This document shows positions 7,067 to 15,791 of a stretch of 64,000 nucleotides of DNA, in pieces. This DNA comes from Pelagomonas calceolata. Taxonomy: Eukaryota > Sar > Pelagophyceae > Pelagomonadales > Pelagomonadaceae. The notes under the pieces were generated by a model. It had not been told where the DNA came from and did not search any database. It saw nothing but the letters and a program-made list of their open reading frames with translations. The stretch lies in assembly GCA_918797485.1 (NCBI GenBank), contig CAKKNE010000001.1:3534001-3598000 (forward strand). Reading direction: 5' to 3'. The first letter of the stretch is position 1. Each line of letters starts with the position of its first letter. Both the position numbers and the translations under genes were made by a program.

Positions 7067-10000
7067 ATGCCCCTTGTCGACGTGAACCAGAAGCCGGCGC
7101 GGAGCCGCAAGCCCGCGCCCAGGTCCCCCGCCGCCGCGTCCTTGCAGCCCCTGGTCGACGTCTTCAATCGGTTGGGTGCCCTTGGTTCGTGGGACGGCGT
7201 CGGGCGGAAGGGCGACGTTGCTCGGGGCTTGGACCCCCAATTGAAGAAGATCGTGCTGACGCTCGGTGGTTCTACGGCTCGCAGTACACTCATACTCCCG
7301 AAGAAGGGCGAGCTCGGACTGAAAGCTAGATTTGTCTACGTCCAGTATGCAAGGGCATCACCGTCCAAACCCTGCTCCATCGAAATCGAACTCACCAGAA
7401 GAAAAACGCAGGACTCGTGTCGGGTCTCATTGAGTTCCAACACCCCGCAAGACACGTACAAGGTCGCGGGAGGCGCGTTAAGGGCCCCGCTCGCGGAGCA
7501 TTCCCGATGGACGACGTCGGTCGTCGACCTCCAGGGCTGCTGCGACTTGTTCCACAAGACGGATAATCAGAGTCCCATCACGGTCCGCAAAATTACGATC
7601 GGAGGCGACGTGAAAGTAAAGGGTGTCTGGACGTCGCAGAAGGAGTTCACAGAAGTAGATTGCCCCGTGGACATGCGTTTAAAAACAAGGACGCCCGTCG
7701 AGTTTCTGAGGTTCCCGGAGAAGGACGAAGGTGACGAGGAGCCTATTGTCGTCGAAGAGCCGACGCCGAAGCGCGCGCCCCCGCCCTACGCCCCGAAGGT
7801 CCTCAGGAACGCTTCGGTGCGCGCGTCATTACAGTGCCGCCTCGGCTACGCTCGAGCCGTGGCCTGGGCCTCGCCCACGAGGTGCGTCTACGCTTCCGGA
7901 AGGTCCCTGGCCTCCGTCGACGCTTCGTCAGGAAATCCCATCTCCAAGCCTCTCCAATTAAATGAGTTGTGTACGGCGAGGTGCCACACCGAGGCGATTA
8001 CATTAGTCGCTGCCTCCAATAACATCCTGGCGACGGCGCAATCAAAAGATGAAAAATGTAGGGTGGCCCTCTGGAAGCCGGGACCGCGGGAGGACGAGTA
8101 CATCACGGACTTCGCGCCGCACGCTAGAGCTGTCACTTGTCTGGCCTTCTCGCACGACGGCGGGCGGTTGTGTTCGGTGGGTCTGGACGCGCAGGCTCGA
8201 GCTCAATTGGTGATTTTCGACGTCGCGAAGCTCATACAAAAAAAGAGACGTAAGGACGTCAGTACGGCGATTATCGCGAGGCAGCTCTCGGACTTTGACG
8301 TTTCAGCGATAGCATGGAGCCCCTACGAGTCGGACCGATTGGTGAGCTGCGGAAGGGAAAATGTCAGGTTCTGGCGGTTACGACACGGCCACCTGCCGGG
8401 CTGCCCCGCTTTACTCCATGAATACGCTAGAGATGCCAAGTTCACGGCGTTGTGCTTCGAGCCGGTCTACGGCGCGCGCGACGGCCAGGACGTCGCCGAA
8501 GCTTTAGCTACAAAGTCCGAACGGGGCGACAAAGTCGTCTTCGTGGCGGCGGCGTCGGGCCACGTCTTACAAGTGTCCTATGCTCAACGAAGTCTGTTGT
8601 GTGTTCTGAAGCTCCATGACGGTCCCATACGTGGAGTAGCTGCCACACCCGGTTATGTGGTAACAGCAGCGGACGATGGGTATGTGCGACTGTGGCCGCC
8701 GGGCTTCGCGGACTTCCTCATGGAGGCCAAACATGATGCTCCAGTTGTGTCCATTTCTGTCGCGCCGGATGGATTGAGGGTGGCCTGCGGGACGTCTAGA
8801 GGCGCTCTCGGTGTCTTAGACGTGGCGTCCCACAAGTACGGTACTCTCGTGAGAGCCCACACGGGCGCTATCCTAGACATCGCTTGTACGTCCGGCAAAT
8901 TTGCCACGTGTGGTGCTGATGCTACTGTAAGGGTGTGGGACGAGACAACAGGATTACAAAGGTCCGAGCTGGCCTCCCCTGATGATAGAGCTTTAGTATT
9001 GGCCTGGCGACCGGAGTCTGACGACGTGGCCGTGGGCTTTGCTTCCGGATCGGTAAGAGTGTTCGATCTGGACAAGACCGAAACGTTATTCGACATGCGC
9101 CAGCACAAAGCCGCCGTTTCATCACTACAGTTTCGGTCGAAGCGCCACTTGTACTCCGCTTCTAGAGATGGTCATTTATGTCTGTACGACGCGCAGCAAA
9201 ACTTTTCAGTTGTGGCCGTGGTTCATGTGGATGCGAACCTGCCGCAGCACGCCTGGGGCCCGTCTGGCGGAGACGAGCATCTAACTCTGGCGACGTCACC
9301 GGAACATTCCGTGGTAGCATGCGTCACGAGTCGCGCGCCGGATCGAGTCTGTCTCTTCGACGCCGCATCTCTCAGAAAGTCACCACTCACACTAGATGTG
9401 AAAGAGGCAGCAAGGTGGCCCCTCAAGCCCCTGGTGGATCTGTACTGGCAGAATATGACCCTCCACGCGGTCGAGGAGGACGGCTCCGTTTGTAGGTGTG
9501 ATCTGTCCAAGGCCTCACTAGGATTGAAGGGCATCTCGGGGGACCAGCCGGCCGGTAAGTCGTCGTCGGGCAAGGCGACGGTATCGGATGTTGTTTTACA
9601 ACGCGTCTACGCGGCCCGAACCGTATATGACGCGTCCGAGCCGCTCGTGCCGGGTCGCAAAGTGTCCCAGGTATCTCATACAGGTGAAGTGCTCTGCGGG
9701 TTGGATGCCAAGGACGACCGCATCGTCCACTTGCGCGCGATTCAGAAGGGCGCCTGCGCCGATCTCACGTGTCGCCTCGACGACCATGCATCCTCGATCA
9801 GACGGTGCGCGTTTACACCCTCAGATAGGTTAGTGACCTGCGACGCGACGGGGAATTTACGCGTGTGGCACTGGGAGCGGCGGGGCGAAGTCCTACCTTC
9901 ACCGAAATCTTCTCCAATGGCTCTCGGGACGGACGACGCGTTCTGCAAGGACCAGACGCAGCTCGGCTGGGACGACATGGGGGACCCCGCCGTCTCCGCT

Positions 10001-10900
10001 TACTTACCGGAGCATAGGGGCTGTTCCATGAAATTGGACGTCGTCGCGGGGGCCGTCTGGTGCCGTTGTGCGGACTCCATTGTCGAGGCGGCGCCGAACG
10101 GAGTCGTGGCGCGCGTCGCGGGAGACGCATCCAGTGAACCCGTGTCCCTGGACACGGCGTCGGCCTTGTGCTGCGTTTCTTACAAAGAGCTCGTCGCGTT
10201 CGGCTTCGCCGATGGCGTGCGGTGCTGGTCGCATGAGGAGGGGGGCTGGGCGTCAGTCGAGTGCGGTGCGATGGACGAGCCCTGCACGGCGCTGGCCCTC
10301 AACGCTACTAATATCTTCTCGGCCCACGGTGATAAAGTCGCGGCATACAACATAGAGGAGGGGGGTACGACCTCAACAGCACCGGAGACGCGGCAGATTA
10401 TCGAGCTCGCGGCGTTCGCCCACGACAGACCGGCCTGCGCGGCGCGCCTGCAGGACGGCAGCGCCTGCGTCTTTGAGGTCGAGGACGGCGCGCTCGAGGA
10501 GACGCTGCTCGTCGCGGTCGCCGACGCGGTGTCCATCGCGACGTGGCGCGACGCCGTGGTCGCGCTTGATAAAAACGGCGCCGTGTCGTTCCACCGCGGC
10601 GCCGCGGACCCGTGCTACGAAGTAGTAAGCGTGGGCGGCGGCGCGGCTTCTATAAAATGCGGCCCGACGGACCTGCTCGTGGCCTACGCCGATTCGGTCC
10701 GGATCTGGGCCATGGTCGTCGACGACAAACTCGGCCAGGTGCTGCTCACGCCCAAGGCGTCTCTACAGTTGGACGCGGCGCCGGCGCGCGTCGAGGCCGC
10801 CGCGTCGGTGACGCTCGGCCTCGTCGCGACGGCCCAGGGCGCGCTCTGGTACTTTCACGCCGACGCGGCGCACGACGACGAGTTCGGGGACGAGGCCTGA
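7067..10900 (+). CDS. WDR90/POC16-like centriole and cilium protein
   Basis: This is an uninterrupted 1,277-aa frame. The N-terminus has the WDR90 layout: LQPLVDVFNRLG, then a CFA20-like beta domain (about residues 50-200, including LKKIVLTLGG, LGLKARFVYVQY and VRKITIGGDV), then the linker VEFLRFP. From about residue 255 to the end come many WD40 blades, for example TCLAFSHDGGRLCSVG, GYVVTAADDGYVRLW, GKFATCGADATVRVWD and RHLYSASRDGHLCLYD, enough for three or more propellers. In animals and Chlamydomonas, WDR90/POC16 sits at the inner centriole wall and supports triplet microtubule junctions. The CFA20 plus WD40 combination is characteristic, so the assignment is good even without alignment. 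The alternative is an EML-type WD protein, but no HELP motif is seen. Confidence 0.85.
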   Translation: MPLVDVNQKPARSRKPAPRSPAAASLQPLVDVFNRLGALGSWDGVGRKGDVARGLDPQLKKIVLTLGGSTARSTLILPKKGELGLKARFVYVQYARASPSKPCSIEIELTRRKTQDSCRVSLSSNTPQDTYKVAGGALRAPLAEHSRWTTSVVDLQGCCDLFHKTDNQSPITVRKITIGGDVKVKGVWTSQKEFTEVDCPVDMRLKTRTPVEFLRFPEKDEGDEEPIVVEEPTPKRAPPPYAPKVLRNASVRASLQCRLGYARAVAWASPTRCVYASGRSLASVDASSGNPISKPLQLNELCTARCHTEAITLVAASNNILATAQSKDEKCRVALWKPGPREDEYITDFAPHARAVTCLAFSHDGGRLCSVGLDAQARAQLVIFDVAKLIQKKRRKDVSTAIIARQLSDFDVSAIAWSPYESDRLVSCGRENVRFWRLRHGHLPGCPALLHEYARDAKFTALCFEPVYGARDGQDVAEALATKSERGDKVVFVAAASGHVLQVSYAQRSLLCVLKLHDGPIRGVAATPGYVVTAADDGYVRLWPPGFADFLMEAKHDAPVVSISVAPDGLRVACGTSRGALGVLDVASHKYGTLVRAHTGAILDIACTSGKFATCGADATVRVWDETTGLQRSELASPDDRALVLAWRPESDDVAVGFASGSVRVFDLDKTETLFDMRQHKAAVSSLQFRSKRHLYSASRDGHLCLYDAQQNFSVVAVVHVDANLPQHAWGPSGGDEHLTLATSPEHSVVACVTSRAPDRVCLFDAASLRKSPLTLDVKEAARWPLKPLVDLYWQNMTLHAVEEDGSVCRCDLSKASLGLKGISGDQPAGKSSSGKATVSDVVLQRVYAARTVYDASEPLVPGRKVSQVSHTGEVLCGLDAKDDRIVHLRAIQKGACADLTCRLDDHASSIRRCAFTPSDRLVTCDATGNLRVWHWERRGEVLPSPKSSPMALGTDDAFCKDQTQLGWDDMGDPAVSAYLPEHRGCSMKLDVVAGAVWCRCADSIVEAAPNGVVARVAGDASSEPVSLDTASALCCVSYKELVAFGFADGVRCWSHEEGGWASVECGAMDEPCTALALNATNIFSAHGDKVAAYNIEEGGTTSTAPETRQIIELAAFAHDRPACAARLQDGSACVFEVEDGALEETLLVAVADAVSIATWRDAVVALDKNGAVSFHRGAADPCYEVVSVGGGAASIKCGPTDLLVAYADSVRIWAMVVDDKLGQVLLTPKASLQLDAAPARVEAAASVTLGLVATAQGALWYFHADAAHDDEFGDEA

Positions 10901-10930
10901 GCCTTCCCTTGACTAACTTTTGCCCCATAC

Positions 10931-11338
10931 TTAATCGCCGGCGAGCCACGGGCTCCCGTCGCTTATCTCATGCACTCGAATTTCATTGACGTCGTGCATG
11001 GCGCACGCCGTCGCGCCGACGACGACGCGCGTCGCCGACGCGGCGGCATTGCTGCTGTACTGCTGCTGTGCGTTGACGAGTTTGCAGAGCGAGTGCGGGT
11101 GCTTGAGGTTTTTATGGTGGATGAGCCGCACGGGCCCGCGCACCAGATGGGCCGCGCCGATCGCCTGGCGCCGCGCGTCGTGGTGCGGGTCGCACGGGGC
11201 GATCTTAAAGTTGTAGTTCGTGGGGAGGGCGTCGACCTCGACGCCGTCCTCGACGAGCAGTCGGGCCGCCCCCAGGTCCAGCGCCGGCTGATCCGTGTAG
11301 GCTGCTGCCACCTCAAGCCCGACGTCGTCGTCGCGCAC
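10931..11338 (-). CDS. Glycosyltransferase-like C-terminal exon or fragment
   Basis: This minus-strand frame of about 135 codons has no ATG at its 5' end; an in-frame stop lies two codons upstream. It is therefore a 3' exon or a truncated copy. The pattern YTDQPALDLGAARLLVEDGV, LPTNYNF and RLIHHKNL resembles the C-terminal part of nucleotide-sugar glycosyltransferases, where Asp-Gln precedes an Asn-Phe and a His near the donor site. This is pattern recognition, not an alignment. A copy of the CTAG palindrome lies 154 bp upstream (11492-11514), which favours a working promoter with a missed first exon in 11340-11490, but I could not place that exon. The stop lies 30 bp from the WDR90 stop, as for convergent genes here. 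Confidence 0.45.
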   Translation of the reverse strand: MRDDDVGLEVAAAYTDQPALDLGAARLLVEDGVEVDALPTNYNFKIAPCDPHHDARRQAIGAAHLVRGPVRLIHHKNLKHPHSLCKLVNAQQQYSSNAAASATRVVVGATACAMHDVNEIRVHEISDGSPWLAGD

Positions 11339-11491
11339 TAGTCAGTGAATATTTTATTTTTGCTCCGACCCATTCCTCGGTTCCAAAGAGTGTGCGTCCT
11401 CGATGAGGTGGCGAACTAGTGCGCAGACAGTCGCTCAGCGCGTGTCGGTGCCGCTCGCCTCGCTCAATCATAGCAAAGCACTCGACCCGCA

Positions 11492-11514
11492 GCTAGCGCC
11501 AGTAAGACACTAGC
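11492..11514 (-). promoter_or_regulatory. CTAG palindrome motif
   Basis: The sequence GCTAGCGCC followed by AGTAAGACACTAGC is a good copy of the recurring motif in minus orientation. It lies between the MFS stop and the glycosyltransferase-like fragment and would serve the latter. Confidence 0.5.
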
Positions 11515-11543
11515 AAACAACAAAAAATCTTAGCCACACAACT

Positions 11544-12881
11544 CTATCCGACTTTCTCTTCGTCGCGCGGCGACGACGGCAGCGCCACGAAAACCGCCAC
11601 CGCGCCCAGGACGCCGGCGACACCAGCGAGGGCTACGTCGGCGCCCCGCGGCGCGCCCGCGTCGACGACGAGCCCTAGCAGATACGGCACGACGATGTAG
11701 ACGCCGTCGCCGGCCGCGCGCGGCAAAGCCAGCGCCTCGGCCTCGCCGCCCGGCGGCGCGAGGCGTTGCGCCAGAGCCTGGAGCGCCGGGGCTTGGGCGG
11801 CGACGGCCGTAGACCAGAGGATGATGAGTGCGGAGAAAGGCACTGCCGGATCCTCTATTGATAGCGCCGCAGGGACCGCGCTCAACGCGGTGCCGCCCAC
11901 CAGCCCCGAAACAACAGCCGTCGCCCGCGCGCCGACGCGGTCGACGCCAAAGCCCCCCACCGGCGCCCCGACCAAGCCACCAATCCCCGCCAGCGACACG
12001 AGCGCTCCCGCGCCGGCTGCCCCGCCGGGCAGCACCTGCGCGGCCACCAGGGGCACGCTGGCGATCTTCGCCGCGAAGCCAAACCGCGAACAAACCTCCG
12101 CCGCCGTGAGGCCGCGCCATCTTCCATCTTTCAGGAGCAGGAGCCAGTCGACGCTGTCGTCATCATCAATGCGGGCGGCGGTCGCCGTCTCGGGCAGCAG
12201 CGTATAACAACAAGCCGTGACGAGCGCGGCGCCCGTCACCGCCAGGAAGCAGGCCCGCGGTCCGTAGGTTTCTGATAAAAGGCCGCCGAGCGGCGCGCCC
12301 AGGGCGATGCCCGCCGCGGCGGCCGCCTGGTTCGCCGCGATCGCGCGGCCGCGGAGGTCCGGCGCGACATTTCCAAGATCCGCGAGGAGGCCCCGCTCGG
12401 CCGATTCCGAGACGCAGCGGCCGGCGCCGAGGCCGAGTCGCGCAATCACCAAAGGCGCCAGCGACGACGCGAGCGCGGTGCCGGCGTCGCTGAGCGCGAT
12501 GAACAGCATGCCTCCAATAAGTGCCGGCTTTCGCGCCTTGTCCGCGTAGGCGCCTCCAATTTTAGCGCCGAGCAGCAGCGCGAGGGCCGGTGCGGAGACG
12601 ACGACGCCGCTCGCGGCCGCCGATAGCCCCAGCGTCTCGCGGCCGTAGATGGCGACCACCGGGATGACCGCGCCGACGCCAACAAAAAGAATCACTTGCG
12701 CGGCGATGAGCGTCGCGAGCGTTCGCTGCACGTCGATTTCGTTGCTGTTCGGTGCAGCCGTCAGGCTCACTCGTCTTCTCGCAGCATCGATGGCGTGTGG
12801 CTTGAGCGTCGGCCTGGGAGGGTGCAAGAATGCGTTGGCAAGCATTAGCATCAGTGCTCCAGTAAAGCGATGCCGAGCCAT
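11544..12881 (-). CDS. Major facilitator superfamily transporter
   Basis: This 445-aa membrane protein has about twelve hydrophobic segments. It shows the MFS signature between helices 2 and 3 (GAKIGGAYADKARKP) and a second-half counterpart (GAPVGGFGVDRVGARAT). The start MARHRFTGALMLMLANAFLH is a hydrophobic leader that could be an organelle or secretory presequence before the first transmembrane helix at about residue 53. The Gly/Ala-rich helices resemble the drug/sugar antiporter-type carriers, but the substrate cannot be told. A motif copy at 12939-12960 lies 58 bp upstream of the ATG. Codon 29 onward (HAIDA) contains CACGCCATCGATGC, a short match to the introner core that is probably chance. 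Confidence 0.85.
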   Translation of the reverse strand: MARHRFTGALMLMLANAFLHPPRPTLKPHAIDAARRRVSLTAAPNSNEIDVQRTLATLIAAQVILFVGVGAVIPVVAIYGRETLGLSAAASGVVVSAPALALLLGAKIGGAYADKARKPALIGGMLFIALSDAGTALASSLAPLVIARLGLGAGRCVSESAERGLLADLGNVAPDLRGRAIAANQAAAAAGIALGAPLGGLLSETYGPRACFLAVTGAALVTACCYTLLPETATAARIDDDDSVDWLLLLKDGRWRGLTAAEVCSRFGFAAKIASVPLVAAQVLPGGAAGAGALVSLAGIGGLVGAPVGGFGVDRVGARATAVVSGLVGGTALSAVPAALSIEDPAVPFSALIILWSTAVAAQAPALQALAQRLAPPGGEAEALALPRAAGDGVYIVVPYLLGLVVDAGAPRGADVALAGVAGVLGAVAVFVALPSSPRDEEKVG

Positions 12882-12938
12882 GCTGCTGGTGCACTCACTC
12901 CATGCATGCGTTCAGCCCCAGCCCACTCAGCCCGCTTC

Positions 12939-12960
12939 CTAGTGTGTTACAGGACGCTAG
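12939..12960 (+). promoter_or_regulatory. CTAG palindrome motif upstream of MFS gene
   Basis: CTAGTGTGTTACAGG followed by ACGCTAG is one of the best copies of the motif. It lies 58 bp upstream of the MFS start codon (minus strand) and 119 bp from the sulfotransferase fragment on the plus strand. Confidence 0.6.
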
Positions 12961-13078
12961 CTTCACTGCTTTTGGTCGAGTGCTCTTGAGCGAGGTGAGC
13001 GGCGCCGACGTGCACTGAGCTTCTGTCTGGGCCATATTTCGTCTCCCGATCATCGAGACGCATTGACTTGCCGAAGGA

Positions 13079-13309
13079 ATGGGCCGGAATAAAAGCAATT
13101 ACAAAATTCATGACGAGCTGCGGCGCGACCCCGTCGGCGTCGTCTCGCGGATCTACGCCTTCCTGGGCGTCGAACCGCACGAGACGCGGCCGGACCTCTA
13201 CGCTCGGTCCATGCGGAAGCCGCTTAGCGAGTACGTGGAGAACCTCGACGAGGTCCGCGAGGCGCTCCGCGGGACGCCCTGGGCCGCGGACCCCGTTCTA
13301 ACAGCCTAG
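13079..13309 (+). pseudogene. Sulfotransferase C-terminal fragment
   Basis: This 76-codon frame matches only the end of a PAPS-dependent sulfotransferase: HDELRRDPVGVVSRIYAFLG corresponds to the helix after the catalytic core, and ENLDEVREALRGTPWA is the usual C-terminus. The PAPS-binding loops and the catalytic region are absent. The first residues (MGRNKSNYKI) do not fit the family, so the ATG may be fortuitous. It is most likely a truncated relic. A terminal exon is possible, but no upstream exons fit in the 120 bp before it. Its stop overlaps the 3' end of the convergent gene at 13306. Confidence 0.55.
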
Positions 13310-13779
13310 TACTTTATCCTCGAAAAGCGATTCGCTAGGCTCGTCTTCGAGTCGAGCGCCGACGCGTCGCCGGTTTCGCGCCGGGCTGGTCGGCGCTTCC
13401 GTCGTGGAGTCTTGTCGTCCTCGTCCTCGTCCTCGACGTCCTCGACGTAGTCGATCCGCTCGTCGACCTCCTCCACGTCCTCGCTGTAGTCCGCGCTACT
13501 CAGTCGTCGGCGTCGCTCGTCGTCGCCGTCGCTTGATGCTCTCCGTCGACGGTTCGTCGCCGGGCGCTTGCCGCGCTCCGTCGACGGAGCGGGCTCGGCG
13601 GCAACGTTGTCCTCGCGGACCCTCTTTCCTATCCGCGCCGACGACTCGGCCGCAGCTGCCGTCACATCTCGCGCGGCGGCCTGGGCGGCGCGAAGCCGAG
13701 CGCGCAGCCTCCCGGGAGACGTTGGGGGAGATGCGGGCTGCCCCTCCACTGGTGCACAGCCCATGACTTGCGCACTCAT
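13306..13779 (-). CDS. Unknown low-complexity charged protein
   Basis: This is a 157-codon minus-strand frame starting MSAQVMGCAP. It is rich in Arg, Ala, Glu and Asp. It has a basic stretch (GKRPATNRRRRASSDGDDE), a long acidic segment (about residues 95-125) and a basic tail. No domain was recognised. The composition would fit a nuclear protein. A degenerate motif copy at 13852-13870 lies 73 bp upstream, which gives modest support. It could instead be a chance frame in GC-rich DNA. Confidence 0.45.
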   Translation of the reverse strand: MSAQVMGCAPVEGQPASPPTSPGRLRARLRAAQAAARDVTAAAAESSARIGKRVREDNVAAEPAPSTERGKRPATNRRRRASSDGDDERRRRLSSADYSEDVEEVDERIDYVEDVEDEDEDDKTPRRKRRPARRETGDASALDSKTSLANRFSRIKY

Positions 13780-13851
13780 TGGATCAAAACGCAGCGGACT
13801 GACGCTTCTGCTGCGCTCTCACGATGCTCTGGATGCAACCTGGTCCATTTT

Positions 13852-13870
13852 GCTAGTAAGACGTACTAGC
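13852..13870. promoter_or_regulatory. Degenerate CTAG palindrome
   Basis: GCTAGTAAGACGTACTAGC is a near-perfect inverted repeat and a shortened version of the motif. It lies 73 bp upstream of the frame at 13779. Confidence 0.35.
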
Positions 13871-14055
13871 CCTCCGTGCTGAGAGTCTGAACGCCGAACG
13901 CGTCGCGTCGATGGCGTTTTCGTGGGGTAGAAGTACTCGGCGTCCACGGGTAGAGGTATTCGCGACAACTACCCCAGCACGCCGTCGCCGCGACACGAGG
14001 AAGTTCGGAGGAACGAACGACGGAAACGTGCTTAAAAAGTTACAACAGATGACTA

Positions 14056-15489
14056 CTACACCGTGACATTCGCCGTCGCGTTCGCACCAACAAGGGCCGC
14101 CGCGAGCGCGCCGCAGCCCCCGAGCACCTCCCCCCGCGACGCCAGGGCCCACGTCGCGTCGCTTTCGCGGAACTCGCAGGTCAGCGCGGCCGTCGGCTCC
14201 ACGTCGCAGAACCAGGCCTGGTGGCAGCAGGGCCGCACGCCGAAGCCGTAGGCGTCGTACCAGCCCCGCGACAATGGTTTAGGTGGATAGACCGCCGCGT
14301 ACCACGTTATTCCAAACGCAAATAAGAAAATTGAAAGGACCAGTGCCAGGAACACGGCGGGCCGGCCGAGGCGCCTCACAAAATCCGAATTCGATCGAGC
14401 CGGCCGCCGCCGCAGAATGACCACACCCAATAACAACCCCGCCGCCGCGCCTCCCACATGAGAGGCATAACTCACTCCAGCTTCGCGCGTCAGCGCCCAC
14501 TGGAGCACGTCCGCTCCGAGTATAAACGCAAAAACAACAAGCCGCGTCCTCCTATCAAAAACGCCGTGCCTTAACCGGTCCCAGTCCTTGAAAATGGCTC
14601 CCACGTGCCCACCCATAAAAGCATAGGCGCCGCCCGACGCGCCGATGACGACGGCGTAGGCGTCGCAGACGGCGCATGTTAACGCGCCTGCGACGACGCC
14701 CGCGCTGTGCACGACCAAGATCTTTGGTGTGCCGTGCGCGAGCTCCATGGGCAAACCAAACACGATCTGGGTCAAGGCGTTCGCTATGAGGTGGAGCCAG
14801 CTGCCGTGGACGAACTGATACAAGATGAGGCGGTAGAATTCGGATCTCGAATCTTCGCAATGCGGCCAGGGGCCCACTAATCTATAAACAATTCTGTTCG
14901 GTGTGGATGTCCCCTGCTCGGCTCCTGACGCTGTGTAGCGCCTCGTCCAGATCGCGCAGGCGATTTGTATCGTAACTAACGTGAGCACGCCCTTCGGGAG
15001 CCGGTCGTCGGTCAACACATCTTCCTTCACCAACGTCGCGGGCACCTCCCTCAGTACGACGTCGTCTCCTAATGTCTTTTTTATGATGACGTTCGACGGG
15101 ACCCACCAGCGCTCCTCTGCGGGATACCCCGGCGGCGGCGCGTGCTTGTCTTCCCTCCGATAGGGCCCGTCGGCGTACCTTATGTCGTAACCATCGGCAG
15201 AGTAGCCTTCTACAATTCCCCGTATGAAGCCGCCTTGATCTCGACTCATCAGCATCTTGTCCGAGAAGCGGCCTCGATGTGTCTCCTCTTCTTGTGTCGT
15301 CTCGACGACGTAATCGTTTGATAAGACGACCTCGCACCTCGAGCCGGTCGCGAGCGGCGCCCAGACCGGCGCCGGCGCGACCCTCGGCCCTCCTCGTTTG
15401 TCTTCGAGGTGGCGCTCGCCATAGAACAGGAGGAGGCGGTCGCGCCAGCTGCGGTGTACACGGCGCGGCTCCTCTTTTGACTCCTCCAT
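14056..15489 (-). CDS. Rhomboid-family intramembrane serine protease with N-terminal Tudor/SH3-like domain
   Basis: This 477-aa protein starts MEESKEEPRRVHRSW. Residues from about 160 onward hold the rhomboid core: QFVHGSWLHLIANALTQIVFG, the catalytic GASGG loop (Ser285) and ASHVGGAAAGLLLG with the catalytic His344, across about six to seven membrane helices. Rhomboids cleave membrane-anchored substrates within the bilayer. Residues about 45-130 are a soluble region (GSRCEVVLSND, GIVEGYSADGYDIRYADGPY, WWVPSNVI) that resembles the Tudor/SH3-like beta-barrel repeated in the giant gene at 49548. That is an unusual combination. After the last helix a Cys-containing tail (RPCCHQAWFC) lies on the outer or luminal side. 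The subcellular site is unknown. Confidence 0.85.
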   Translation of the reverse strand: MEESKEEPRRVHRSWRDRLLLFYGERHLEDKRGGPRVAPAPVWAPLATGSRCEVVLSNDYVVETTQEEETHRGRFSDKMLMSRDQGGFIRGIVEGYSADGYDIRYADGPYRREDKHAPPPGYPAEERWWVPSNVIIKKTLGDDVVLREVPATLVKEDVLTDDRLPKGVLTLVTIQIACAIWTRRYTASGAEQGTSTPNRIVYRLVGPWPHCEDSRSEFYRLILYQFVHGSWLHLIANALTQIVFGLPMELAHGTPKILVVHSAGVVAGALTCAVCDAYAVVIGASGGAYAFMGGHVGAIFKDWDRLRHGVFDRRTRLVVFAFILGADVLQWALTREAGVSYASHVGGAAAGLLLGVVILRRRPARSNSDFVRRLGRPAVFLALVLSIFLFAFGITWYAAVYPPKPLSRGWYDAYGFGVRPCCHQAWFCDVEPTAALTCEFRESDATWALASRGEVLGGCGALAAALVGANATANVTV

Positions 15490-15683
15490 TTGCGCAGGCC
15501 GTGCGCGTGCGGCCCAAGCGGCGCCGCTGGGGTGTTGTCTGCAGCCGCGGTCAGTTGTTACACATCAGTGCGAGCTGCCCCGCGGGCCGGGAACATGGTC
15601 CGCCGCCGCTTTGGTTCGTTTTCAATGGCTGGGGCAGGCGCTAGGCGCTCGGAGTCCCATGAGCGTTTGCGGCATTATTTTGT

Positions 15684-15704
15684 CTAGTATGCCACTACGC
15701 TAGC
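15684..15704 (+). promoter_or_regulatory. CTAG palindrome motif upstream of CobW-like gene
   Basis: CTAGTATGCCACTACGCTAG is a variant copy with one substitution in the TTAC part. It lies 87 bp upstream of the ATG at 15792 and 195 bp from the divergent rhomboid start. Confidence 0.5.
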
Positions 15705-15791
15705 TCGGCTGCCCGGAATTTAGCCCGTGCAGCGGCCCAGACCATCGCATCGATCGAATACGTCCTCGGTGCAGCATTTCGAGGCTGCCCG

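Noticed and set aside
10970-11341. Plus-strand 123-codon frame
   Set aside because: It is the shadow of the minus-strand glycosyltransferase-like exon, which has the protein-like sequence and a convergent position typical here.
12780-12800. Introner-core-like CACGCCATCGATGC in the MFS coding start
   Set aside because: The match is only about 14 bases, lies in an open reading frame and has no usable splice sites or terminal repeats.
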